The translations under genes and the position numbers were made by a program. DNA of 64,000 nt from Catellatospora bangladeshensis (GTDB taxonomy: Bacteria; Actinomycetota; Actinomycetes; Mycobacteriales; Micromonosporaceae): contig NZ_BONF01000009.1 of the NCBI RefSeq assembly GCF_016862575.1, positions 248,001-312,000 on the forward strand. The letters run 5' to 3'. This document shows positions 45,785 through 53,958 of the stretch, piece after piece. The notes beneath the pieces are model-generated. The model did not search any database. It saw only the letters and a program-made list of their open reading frames with translations, and was not told the DNA's origin. Numbering within the stretch: position 1 is the first letter of the stretch; every line of letters begins with the position of its first letter.

Positions 45785-47418
45785 GCGTGGGACTCCCCCC
45801 GGGCGGCGTTACGGATGGCGCGCAGGCGCAGCATGACGTCGTCGCCGCCGCGCCCGAAGTGGTCGTGCAGCAGCCGGTACTGCGCGTACAGCGCGTCATA
45901 GGCTGCAGCCCGCTCGGGGTCGGGCTGGTAGACGCCCCGGTGCACGCGGCCCATCGCGTCGGACGCCTTGTGCACGTCCGGGTACGCCCCCGCGGCGACC
46001 GCGGCGTGGATCGCCGAGCCGAGCGCCGGGCCCTGGGCCGAGCCGATGATGCTCAGCGGCCGGTTCGTGACGTCCGCGTAGATCTGCATCAGCAGCGTGT
46101 TCGTGGTCAGCCCGCCCGCCACGACGATCTCCTCGACCGGCACGCCCGCCTCGGCGAACGCCTCGATGATCATGCGCGTGCCGTACGCCGTCGACTCCAG
46201 CAGCGCCCGGTACACGTCCGGCGGGCGGGTGGCCAGGGTCAGGCCGACGATCAGGCCGGACAGGTCGTGGTTGACCAGCAGCGAGCGGTTGCCGTTCCAC
46301 CAGTCCAGCGCGATCAGGCCGTGCGCGCCGACCGGCTGCGCGGCGGCCTGCTGCGACAGCACCTCGTGCGAGGCGTAGCCTGCGGGCGCGGCGTGCTCGA
46401 CGTACCACCCGAAGATGTCGCCGACGCCGCTCTGCCCGGCCTCGTAACCCCAGGCGCCGGCGCTGATGCCGCCGTCCACGACGCCGCACATGCCGGCCAC
46501 CTCGGCGGGCACCGTCCCGTTGACCACATGGCAGGTGGACGTGCCCATGATGGCGACCAGGCGGCCCGGCTCCAGAGCCTGCGCCGCGGCGGCGGTCACG
46601 TGCGCGTCGACGTTGCCGACCGCGACCGCGATGCCCTCCGGCAGCCCGGTCCACGCCGCCGCCTGGGCGGTCAGCGAGCCCGCCCGCTCCCCCAGCGCCG
46701 CCGGCGGGCCGTCCAGCTTGGCCGGGAAGCCGATGAAGTTCGGGTTCAGCGCGGACAGGTAGTCCGCGGACGGGCCCGCCCCGTCCTGGAAGATGCCCTT
46801 GTAACCGGCGGTGCAGACGTTGCGCGTCTCCACTCCGCACAGCTGCCAGACGATCCAGTCCGCCGCCTCGACGAAGCGCTCGGCGCGGGCGTAGACCGCC
46901 GGGTCCTCCTCCAGCAGCTGCAGGCCCTTGGCGTACTGCCACTCGGCGGAGATCTTGCCGCCGTAGCGGCCCAGCCACGGCTCGCCGCGCTCGGCGGCCA
47001 CCCGGTTGATCCGGTCGGCGTGCGGCTGCGCCGCGTGGTGCTTCCACAGCTTGACCCAGGCGTGCGGGCGCTCGCGCAGGTCGGGCAGCTCGCACAGCGG
47101 CGTGCCGTCGGCCAGCGTGGGCAGCACGGTGCACGCCGTGAAGTCGATCCCGATGCCGATCACGTGCTCCGCCGGCACGCCGCTGTCCGCCAGGGCCGCG
47201 GGCACCGCGTGGCGCAGCACCTCGCGGTAGTCGTCCGGGTCCTGCAGGGCCCAGTCGGGCGGCAGCGGCGCCCCCGTCGCGGCGAGCACCGTGTCCATGA
47301 CCGCGTGACGGTACTCGTGCACCGCCGTGCCGACCTCGGCTCCGTCGCTGACCCGGACCACCAGGGCCCGTCCCGACAGCGTGCCGTAATCCACGCCGAC
47401 GACGTAGCGGTCGCTCAT
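45781..47418 (-). CDS. araB: L-ribulokinase
   Basis: Phosphorylates L-ribulose with ATP. A 545-residue FGGY-family kinase: the first phosphate loop VVGVDYGTLSGRALVV, the substrate segment GIGIDFTACTVLP, VAIMGTSTCHVVNG and the C-terminal signature EIVVAGGLTTNTLLMQIYADVTNRPL with GSAIHAAVAAG. ATG 47418 is chosen because GGAGG lies 7 nt upstream; upstream in-frame codons fall in the operator. It is the first gene of the eight-gene operon. Confidence 0.95.
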   Translation of the reverse strand: MSDRYVVGVDYGTLSGRALVVRVSDGAEVGTAVHEYRHAVMDTVLAATGAPLPPDWALQDPDDYREVLRHAVPAALADSGVPAEHVIGIGIDFTACTVLPTLADGTPLCELPDLRERPHAWVKLWKHHAAQPHADRINRVAAERGEPWLGRYGGKISAEWQYAKGLQLLEEDPAVYARAERFVEAADWIVWQLCGVETRNVCTAGYKGIFQDGAGPSADYLSALNPNFIGFPAKLDGPPAALGERAGSLTAQAAAWTGLPEGIAVAVGNVDAHVTAAAAQALEPGRLVAIMGTSTCHVVNGTVPAEVAGMCGVVDGGISAGAWGYEAGQSGVGDIFGWYVEHAAPAGYASHEVLSQQAAAQPVGAHGLIALDWWNGNRSLLVNHDLSGLIVGLTLATRPPDVYRALLESTAYGTRMIIEAFAEAGVPVEEIVVAGGLTTNTLLMQIYADVTNRPLSIIGSAQGPALGSAIHAAVAAGAYPDVHKASDAMGRVHRGVYQPDPERAAAYDALYAQYRLLHDHFGRGGDDVMLRLRAIRNAARGESHA

Positions 47419-47450
47419 CCCAAAACCTCCGCGGTGACTGTTGGCCCATA

Positions 47451-47479
47451 GTGTTAGCGCTAACATTCGGCACCGTCAA
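47451..47479 (-). promoter_or_regulatory. araB promoter overlapped by a perfect LacI-type operator
   Basis: On the minus strand TTGACG (47474-47479) and TAACAC (47451-47456) are spaced by 17 nt. The palindrome TGTTAGCGCTAACA (47452-47465) covers the spacer end and the -10, the classic position for repression by steric hindrance. Its CG centre is typical of LacI-family operators, and the operon encodes such a regulator. Confidence 0.8.
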
Positions 47480-47922
47480 GACTCGTTTTCGTAACGTGCG
47501 CGCAATCGCGACCGCACACCGTCCTGACTGGTCAGCCGTATTGTGCTGCATCAGCCCGACCAGGACGGGCAACCTGGCACACGGTGAATGCTTGACGCGT
47601 CGGCATGTTCGCGCTAACACTTACGGGCACCGCAAGCGCTCGATGGGTGTACCGGCGGCAGACGGCGTTCTGCGGCCGGGTAGTCCGCCGTCGCCGTCCA
47701 TTCCGGAGGACGGGCGGCGGATCAGAACGGCGGGCGGGGGTGGCACTTCATGCGGTGAGAGCGACACCCCCGCCCGTCCTGCACGACCGCCTCGTGGAAG
47801 GGTGTCCAGCTGCTGGTGGTGGAGTGAGCTTTGGTGCGCTCCAGCGTGTGCTGGTGTGCTCGGCCCGGTCGATATCTGCGCGCGGTGGCGGTCTTGTCGT
47901 ACGGGTCGCCTAGTCTGCGCGG
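47466..47922. other. Intergenic region between araB and the tnpB element
   Basis: No gene was found in these ~457 bases. The stretch includes the araB -35, a second operator at 47606-47619, and a hairpin with 12-bp arms (47731-47742 and 47765-47776) around a 22-nt loop that may belong to the left part of the insertion element or terminate transcription. A TAGTCT box at 47911-47916 precedes tnpB. Confidence 0.5.
47606..47619 (-). promoter_or_regulatory. Second, imperfect ara operator (TGTTCGCGCTAACA)
   Basis: This site differs from the promoter operator by one base. The centres are 154 bp apart, compatible with repression by looping between two dimers of a LacI-type protein. It lies upstream of the promoter, not within it. 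Confidence 0.6.
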
Positions 47923-49301
47923 GTGTCCGATGTGGCTGGTCGCGTGGTGGTGCAGGCGTACCGGTTCGCCCTGGACCCGACCCCGGCCCAGGACCGTGAC
48001 CTGCACCGCCATGCCGGTGCGGGGCGGTTCGCGTTCAACTGGGCCCTGGCGGCGGTGCGTGCCAACCTCGACCAGCGCGCCGCCGAGCGCACCTACGGCC
48101 TGGACGGTGAGCAGCTGACGCCCGCGCTGGGCTGGTCCCTGCCCGCGTTGCGGCGCGCCTGGAACACGGCCAAGCCGCAGGTGGTGCCGTGGTGGGGGCA
48201 GTGCTCGAAGGAAGCCTTCAACACCGGACTGGATGGTTTGGCGCGGGCGCTGGGCAACTGGTCGGCGTCGCGGTCGGGCCGCCGTGCCGGTGCGCGGGTG
48301 GGGTTTCCGCGGTTTCGGTCGCGGCGGCGGGTGACGCCGTCGGTGCGGTTCACCACCGGCACGATCCGGGTCGAGGACACCCGCCACCATGTGACCCTGC
48401 CCCGGCTGGGCCGCATCCGCACCCACGAATCGACCCGCAAACTGGCCCGCCGCCTGCACGCGGGCACGGCCCGCATCATGTCGGCCACCGTCCGCCACAC
48501 CGGTGGGCGCTGGCACGTGTCGTTCACCGTGCAGATCACCCGCACCGTATGCACCCCCGCTTACTCGCAGCAGACTGTCGGTGTCGACGTCGGCATCGCC
48601 AACCTGGCGGTGCTGTCGACGGGGCAAATCGTGCCCAACCCCGCCATCTGGCCGCCGCTGCCGGGCGGCTGCGCGCCGCAGCCCGGACCCTGTCCCGACG
48701 GCAAGGACCAGACCGGCGCACCGGCCGGCAGCCGTCCCGGCGCTGGCAGCAGGCCAAAGCCCGCCTGGCCCGCGCACACGCCCGGGTCGCGAACCTGCGC
48801 GCCGACGGCCTGCACAAACTCACCTCGTCCCTGGCCGGCACCTACGGCACGATCGTGGTCGAGGACCTCAACGTCGCCGGGATGATCCGCAACCGGCGCC
48901 TGGCCCGGCACATCGCCGACGCCGGGTGGGCCACCCTGCGCCGGCACCTCGAATACAAGACCACCTGGAACGGCGGCCGCCTGATCACCGCCGACCGCTG
49001 GTTCGCCTCCTCGAAGACCTGTTCGTCCTGCGGCGCAGTGAAACCCAAACTGCGCCTGCGGGAACGGACCTACACCTGCGAGCACTGCGGCCTCAGCATG
49101 GACCGTGATCTGAACGCCGCGATCAACCTGCAGCAGTACGTCGCCCGGAGTGGCTGGGAGACGCAAAACGGCCGTGGAGCCGACCGTGAGACCGCCCTTG
49201 TGGTGGCAGGTGGCTGTGAAGCGACTACCCCGCACCACCTTGGTGGGTCAGGCGGGGACCGTCGGCTGGCAACGGCCGACTGCAACACGAGTGATCACTA
49301 G
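47923..49301 (+). pseudogene. IS200/IS605-type TnpB with a frameshift
   Basis: TnpB proteins are RNA-guided nucleases of IS605-like elements. The N-terminal helix-turn-helix (YRFALDPTPAQDRDLHRHAGAGRFAFNWAL) and first RuvC motif VGVDVGIANLAVL are read from GTG 47923. At the C4 run 48639-48642 the frame breaks; the next frame continues with AHARVANLRADGLHKL, VVEDLNVAGM, the CSSCG...CEHCG zinc finger and DRDLNAAINL. Restoring one C would fuse both parts. A possible second shift near 49185 affects only the tail. No TnpA gene is present. The transcript is probably leaderless (TAGTCT at 47911-47916). A sequencing error in the C run cannot be excluded. Confidence 0.85.
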
Positions 49302-49327
49302 AGCTCACTCGATTGCAACGGAACCGC

Positions 49328-50392
49328 TCAGGTGTTCGCGCCGCGGGCGGCCACCGCCCACCGGTCGACGACCTCGCCGCGCGAGGTGATGACCAGCTCG
49401 TCGTTGAGGTTCACGGTCGCGCAGACGTGGTTGGGCACGACCCGCACCCGCGAGCCCGGCTCCGGCAGCGGCGTGCCCGCCGGGAACACGACCGTCGTGT
49501 GGTGCTCCGACTGGGCGGTGATGCGCGCCTCGGGCAGGTCGGGCAGGCGGCCGTAGCCGGTGTTCCAGGGGGCGCGGTCGGCGCCGAGCGCCTTACCGCC
49601 CGCGTCCAGGATGACGTGACCGGGCGCGCGGCTGACCACGGTCGCCGTCGCCGTCAGCGCGACGTCGGCCGGCTCGCAGCTGCCCAGCTCCCACTGCTGC
49701 GCGTCGTTGAGGGCGTACACCCCCGGCCGGATCTCGGAGACGTCGGCGGTGTCGGTGTACCAGGCCGTCGGCGTGGACCCGCCGCTGACGACGCTCACCT
49801 CCAGCCCCGCCGCGCGGACCGCGTCGGCGGCCTGCCGCAGCGCCGCCGCCTCCTGCACGGCCACGTCCTTGCCCGCGCCGATCGCGGAGTACCCGTGGCC
49901 GGGGAAGGTGAACACGCCGCGCACCCGCAGCCCGGCCCGTGCCGCCGCGAGCGCCACCGCACCCGCCTCGCCCGGCTGGACACCGCTGCGGTGATGCCCG
50001 CAGTCCACCTCGACCAGCACCTCCACCAGGCCGCCGGCGTGCTTGGCCAGCGCCTGCGCGCTCGCGGCGCTGTCCACGCCCACGGCGACGGCCGCGCGCT
50101 CCGCGACGGCCCGCAGCCGCGCCCCCTTGGCCTGGTCGATCCAGAGGGGGTACGCGATGAACAGGTCGGTGCAGCCGCCGCCGGAGAAGATCTCCGCCTC
50201 GGCGACGGTGGCCACGGTCAGCCCCACCGCACCGGCGTCGAGCTGCCGCCGCGCGATCTGCAGGCACTTGTGCGTCTTGGCGTGCGGGCGCAGCGCCGCC
50301 CCGCGCTCGGCGGTGAAGGCCGCCATCCGGGCGAGGTTGCGGTCCAGGACGTCGAGATCCACCGACAGGTACGGCGTGGGCAGCTGATCCAT
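49328..50392 (-). CDS. D-threonine aldolase/D-serine dehydratase-like PLP enzyme
   Basis: A 354-residue enzyme of the fold-type III (alanine racemase N-terminal) class. LRPHAKTHKCLQIARRQL contains the PLP lysine, and PNHVCATVNLND near the C-terminus supplies the His and Cys that bind the metal in DSD1 and D-threonine aldolase. The substrate could be a D-3-hydroxy amino acid. ATG 50392 opens MDQLPTPYLSVDLDVLDRNLARM, the usual start of the family; the ribosome site is weak. It converges with tnpB. Confidence 0.85.
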   Translation of the reverse strand: MDQLPTPYLSVDLDVLDRNLARMAAFTAERGAALRPHAKTHKCLQIARRQLDAGAVGLTVATVAEAEIFSGGGCTDLFIAYPLWIDQAKGARLRAVAERAAVAVGVDSAASAQALAKHAGGLVEVLVEVDCGHHRSGVQPGEAGAVALAAARAGLRVRGVFTFPGHGYSAIGAGKDVAVQEAAALRQAADAVRAAGLEVSVVSGGSTPTAWYTDTADVSEIRPGVYALNDAQQWELGSCEPADVALTATATVVSRAPGHVILDAGGKALGADRAPWNTGYGRLPDLPEARITAQSEHHTTVVFPAGTPLPEPGSRVRVVPNHVCATVNLNDELVITSRGEVVDRWAVAARGANT

Positions 50393-50480
50393 GCCGTCAT
50401 GCTGCCATCGCATGCGGGTCGGCGCACGGTTCCGGCACGTTCATTCGTTAGCCCTGGCTGCGCCGGGGTAGGCGGAGGCC

Positions 50481-51197
50481 ATGAGCACACGCACCATCCT
50501 GATCGGACTGGCGGCCACCGCCCTGCTCGCCGGGTGCGCGCCGTGGCGCGACGGCCGCGAGGCGGACGGCGGAGAACCCGGGCACCGCGAGCACGTCGCC
50601 GTCGCCGCGCGCGGGGACCGTGACGCGGCGGCGCTGGCCGTGGTCGGCGGCGCCACCACGGTGACCGTACGGGCCGTGGACCTGGGCGCGGACCTGTTCC
50701 GGATCAGCACCCCGCCGGATTCGCGGCTGGCCCCGGAGGTGGTCGAGTCGGGCGGCCGGTTCGAGCTGCATCTCGCCGAGACCGGCAGCACCGGGCCCGC
50801 CGCCGTGGAGGTGCTGCTCGACCAGCGGGTGCGCTGGGATCTGCGCCTGTCCGGCGGGAGCACCGAGACGCTGGTGGACCTCGGGGCTGGGCGGCTGTCG
50901 GCGCTGGACTTCGCGGCCGGGTCGAGCCGGATCGAGGCCGTGCTGCCCGAGCCCGACGGCGCGGTGACGGTGCGCATGGGCGGCGGCGCGAACACGTTCC
51001 TGGTCCGGGTGCCCCAGGCGGTGCCGGTCCGGGTGTCCGCCGGGGGCGGCGCCGCCACGGTGACCGTCGACGGCGTACGCCGCTCCGGCATCGCCGGTGG
51101 CACCGTCTTCACCCCGCCGGGCTGGGCCGACGCCGCCGACCGCTACGACGTGGACGCGACGGCGGGCGTCTCCACCCTCACCGTCGACCGCCGCTGA
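50481..51197 (+). CDS. Lipoprotein of unknown function
   Basis: A 238-residue exported lipoprotein: short signal ending in the lipobox LLAGC (Cys19), a polar linker, then beta-rich repeats (VEVLLDQRVRWDLRLSGGSTETLVDLGAGRLSALDFAAGSS, AVTVRMGGGANTFLVRVPQAVPVRVSAGGGAATVTVDG). The alternating Gly-rich strands resemble adhesin-like beta-solenoids (DUF4097/LiaF-like), but the match is not certain. ATG 50481 has AGGCGGAGG upstream. It is divergent from the PLP-enzyme gene. Confidence 0.72.
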   Translation: MSTRTILIGLAATALLAGCAPWRDGREADGGEPGHREHVAVAARGDRDAAALAVVGGATTVTVRAVDLGADLFRISTPPDSRLAPEVVESGGRFELHLAETGSTGPAAVEVLLDQRVRWDLRLSGGSTETLVDLGAGRLSALDFAAGSSRIEAVLPEPDGAVTVRMGGGANTFLVRVPQAVPVRVSAGGGAATVTVDGVRRSGIAGGTVFTPPGWADAADRYDVDATAGVSTLTVDRR

Positions 51198-51286
51198 GCG
51201 GGGCGTCGCGTCGGGGGGCCGCGCGTCGTTGAGGAGGATGCCCGGCCGCCGGCCGTGGCGGACCGCGCACCGACGATGAGCCGCGA

Positions 51287-51922
51287 ATGACACCGGACCA
51301 GGAGTGGGAGGCCGCGCTGCGGCAGCACGCCGCCGCGCAGTCCGCCGCCGTGACCGCCGCCCGGGACACGGCGGCCTGGCCGCCCGGCGTGGACCGGGAC
51401 GCCGTCTACACGCTGGGTCACCGGATCAACGACTACGTGCACCGGTTCCTGGTGGAGATGCACGCCGCGCACGGGCCACGGCTGTGGGCGGCGATGTCGC
51501 GGGCGGCGCGGATCCACACGGCGCTCGGCGAGGAGCGGCGGCGGCGCGTACGGTGGCACCGCCTGTCGGGGGCGTACCTGCCCGCGCCCGGCCCGGACCA
51601 CTGGGACGAGCGCGCCTACGCGCTGCTGGCGAGCAGCGTGCCGGTGCGGGTCGAGCCGGGTTTCGTGATGTGGCGCAGGCCGCTGTTCAACGCGTACTCC
51701 CCGCAGCTGTTCGTCACCACGCACGGGCTGTGGGGTGTGCTGCGCTACGACGGTGACGTGGGGACGGAGTGGACGGGGCGCTCCGGCTGGGTGGTGTCGC
51801 TCGGCTTCCGGACCCGGGCCGAGTTCGCCGCCGAGCCCGACCTGTTCCTGGACCGGCCGCCGGCCGACTTCGCACCCGCGGTGCTGCGGGTGCTCACGGA
51901 CTGTGTCCGGGCTCCCCTGTGA
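51287..51922 (+). CDS. Hypothetical protein
   Basis: A 211-residue soluble protein that I do not recognise. The first ~100 residues are helical (EWEAALRQHAAAQSAAVTAARD, INDYVHRFLVEMHAAHGPRLWAAM), the rest is beta-rich with many aromatic residues (VEPGFVMWRRPLFNAYSPQLFVTTHGLWGVLRYDGD). No motif or signal is visible. The 3' end overlaps the convergent F420-type gene by 29 nt. Confidence 0.65.
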   Translation: MTPDQEWEAALRQHAAAQSAAVTAARDTAAWPPGVDRDAVYTLGHRINDYVHRFLVEMHAAHGPRLWAAMSRAARIHTALGEERRRRVRWHRLSGAYLPAPGPDHWDERAYALLASSVPVRVEPGFVMWRRPLFNAYSPQLFVTTHGLWGVLRYDGDVGTEWTGRSGWVVSLGFRTRAEFAAEPDLFLDRPPADFAPAVLRVLTDCVRAPL

Positions 51923-52328
51923 ACCCCGCGCCGGACCAGGTGGTCCAGCGCGTCACGGCGACGGCGACGACCGGGCCCGGCGGCGGCTCGGCGTACTGCG
52001 GATAGCGGGCCGTGAGCAGCGCCAGCGCGGTGCCGGTGGCGGGATCAGCGGGGTCCAGCACCCGGGCGGTGCCGTCGGCGCGCACCCACCACAGCCGCGA
52101 CCAGTCCTCCTCGTAGTGGTCGGCGAGCAGGCACACCCGCGGCTCGGCGGCGATGTTGGCCAGCCGGCGCAGCGCCGTGGTGCGCTTGGGCTTGCGGTCC
52201 ACCGCCGTGTACACGGTGTCGCCGTCCACCGCGAACACCACCGGCACCAGGTGCGGGGTCCCGTCCGCGCCGACGGTGGCGAGCCGGGCCACCCGGGCCG
52301 CGGCGAACCGCTCCCGCGCGCCGCTCAC
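51894..52328 (-). CDS. PPOX-class F420-dependent enzyme
   Basis: A 144-residue split-barrel flavin/deazaflavin-binding protein. ARLATVGADGTPHLVPVVFAVDGDTVYTAVDRKPKRT is the cofactor-binding part, followed by NIAAEPRVCLLADHYEEDWSRLWWVRADGTARVL, matching the actinobacterial F420-dependent subgroup of the pyridoxamine-phosphate-oxidase fold. GTG 52328 overlaps the stop of the LLM gene (GTGA). Both cofactor assignments rest on family knowledge. The two F420-type genes form an operon. Confidence 0.85.
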   Translation of the reverse strand: MSGARERFAAARVARLATVGADGTPHLVPVVFAVDGDTVYTAVDRKPKRTTALRRLANIAAEPRVCLLADHYEEDWSRLWWVRADGTARVLDPADPATGTALALLTARYPQYAEPPPGPVVAVAVTRWTTWSGAGFTGEPGHSP

Positions 52329-53155
52329 CCCTTGGTGAACGTGCCGATGGCGGTCTCCCACGCGTCCAGCGCCCGGTGCACCACGCCTTCGGGTCCGGAG
52401 GGCAGCCAGTGCATGGCCCGGCGGACCCCGGCGGCGGCGAGCCGCTCCAGCACCTTGGGATCGTTGGGCACGGACAGCACCTGCACCTGCACCGGCCGCT
52501 CGGCGCGGGTGCGCAGCCCGGCGATGCGGTCGAGCAGGGCGGCGTCCTCGCCCCAGTTCGGCAGCCAGCCGTCGCCGAACGCGAGCACCCGGTCCAGCAC
52601 GGTCGGCCCGGTGCCGCCGACCAGGATCGGCGGGTGCGGCCACTGCGCGGGCTTCGGGTAGCACCAGATCCGGTCGAAGTCGACGTACCGGCCGGTGTAG
52701 CTGGCCTCGTGCCGGGCCCAGATCTCCTTCATCGCCTCGACCCGCTCGGCCATGACGGCCATGCGCACCTTCGGGTCGGTGCCGTGGTTGCGCATCTCCT
52801 CGCGGTTCCAGCCTGCGCCCACGCCGAACTCGAACCGGCCGCCGGACAGGTGGTCGATGCTGGCCACGGCCTTGGCGGTATGGATCGGATCGCGCTGGAC
52901 GACCAGGCAGATGCCACTGCCGACGCGCAGCCGCGAGGTCGCCGTCACGGCCGCCGTCAGCGCCACGAACAGGTCGTAGCAGTGCCAGTACTTGGGCGGC
53001 ATCTCGCCGAACGGGTACGGCGACTCGCGGCTGGCCGGGATGTGGCTGTGCTCGGCGAAGAACAGGGCGTTCTGGCCCCGGTCCTCCACGAGCCGGGCCA
53101 CCTCGCCCGGGTGCATGCCGTCGTGGGTCGGGAAGTATCCGACGCCGAACTCCAT
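52325..53155 (-). CDS. LLM-class F420-dependent oxidoreductase
   Basis: A 276-residue TIM-barrel oxidoreductase of the luciferase-like monooxygenase superfamily. FGVGYFPTHDGMHPGEVARLVEDRG starts the barrel; LRVGSGICLVVQRDPIHTAKAVASIDHLSGGRFEFGVGAGWNREEMRNHG is the conserved central block, and PPILVGGTGPTVLDRVLAFGDGW follows. F420 is the likely cofactor. ATG 53155 is preferred over 53161 because GAGGGGG is 6 nt away. The substrate is unknown. Confidence 0.9.
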   Translation of the reverse strand: MEFGVGYFPTHDGMHPGEVARLVEDRGQNALFFAEHSHIPASRESPYPFGEMPPKYWHCYDLFVALTAAVTATSRLRVGSGICLVVQRDPIHTAKAVASIDHLSGGRFEFGVGAGWNREEMRNHGTDPKVRMAVMAERVEAMKEIWARHEASYTGRYVDFDRIWCYPKPAQWPHPPILVGGTGPTVLDRVLAFGDGWLPNWGEDAALLDRIAGLRTRAERPVQVQVLSVPNDPKVLERLAAAGVRRAMHWLPSGPEGVVHRALDAWETAIGTFTKG

Positions 53156-53253
53156 GGCCATCCCCCTCACACGTCCGCCGCCAGCATAAGCACTCATAAC
53201 GGCTTTATCAGGACGTTGTGGGATGACGGGCCGGGCTGCCGGACTGTTGCCGG

Positions 53254-53958
53254 TCACCGGCCCGGCGGCGCCTCGGCTCCGCGCCCCGGGCGTAGGGCGC
53301 GCATCCTCGGCGCCCGGCGCCGCCAGGGCGTCAACGAGTAGGCGACCAGCCCGGCGGAGCACAGCACCAACGCGAGTAGGAGGCTCGGCACGTCGTCGTG
53401 GGGACGGGCACTGAACTCCCACCACTGGTAGCGCCCGTCGCCGGCGAAGCCCCAGTACCAGAGGATCACCGCCGCCGCCGCGGGCAGGGTCCAGGCCAGG
53501 CGCCAGCCGAGCAGCGCGCCGGCCAGCAGGGCCAGGCCGAACCAGGCCAGCCAGGACCTCGCGATGACGATCAGCAGCAGCGGGTGGACCGCGAGCGCGG
53601 CCAGGCCGGCCTGGACCGCCAGGCACGCCGCGCTCATCCAGGCGAGGTGCAGGCGCTGGAGGCGGCGCAACCGCCGGGTCGCCACCACCTCCAGGTCACT
53701 CAGGCGGCTGTCCAGGGCGAGGACGGGCAGCACCGCGACGGCCATCGCCATCATGCGCCAGAGCGGGATCACCGCGCGACCCTGCTCGACCGCGGTCGGC
53801 ACGGCCGCCTCCCAGCTGCCGACCAGCGCGGTCACGGCACCGCAGACGACCGCGGCCCCGAGCAGCGACCGCGTACGCCGAGCTGCCAGGAAAGCCCGCA
53901 GCTGCGCACGGAAGACGGCGGCCGCCGCCTCATCCGGCAGCTTCGCAGTACTGGACAC
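53254..53958 (-). CDS. ABC-transporter-associated membrane protein, small subunit
   Basis: A 234-residue membrane protein with about five to six helices (LLGAAVVCGAVTALVG, MMAMAVAVLPVLALDS, LLLIVIARSWLAWFGLALLAGALLGW, LLALVLCSAGLVAYSL and others) and a basic, probably cytoplasmic C-terminus. No family is recognised. It overlaps the larger membrane gene upstream by 29 nt and closes an operon that starts with the small secreted protein at 56387. Confidence 0.72.
   Translation of the reverse strand: MSSTAKLPDEAAAAVFRAQLRAFLAARRTRSLLGAAVVCGAVTALVGSWEAAVPTAVEQGRAVIPLWRMMAMAVAVLPVLALDSRLSDLEVVATRRLRRLQRLHLAWMSAACLAVQAGLAALAVHPLLLIVIARSWLAWFGLALLAGALLGWRLAWTLPAAAAVILWYWGFAGDGRYQWWEFSARPHDDVPSLLLALVLCSAGLVAYSLTPWRRRAPRMRALRPGRGAEAPPGR

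Noticed and set aside
47466-47922. A possible TnpA transposase gene or CRISPR array near tnpB
   Set aside because: No Y1 transposase motif (HUH) is found in any frame, and no regularly spaced repeats occur. Only a hairpin and the ara operator are present.
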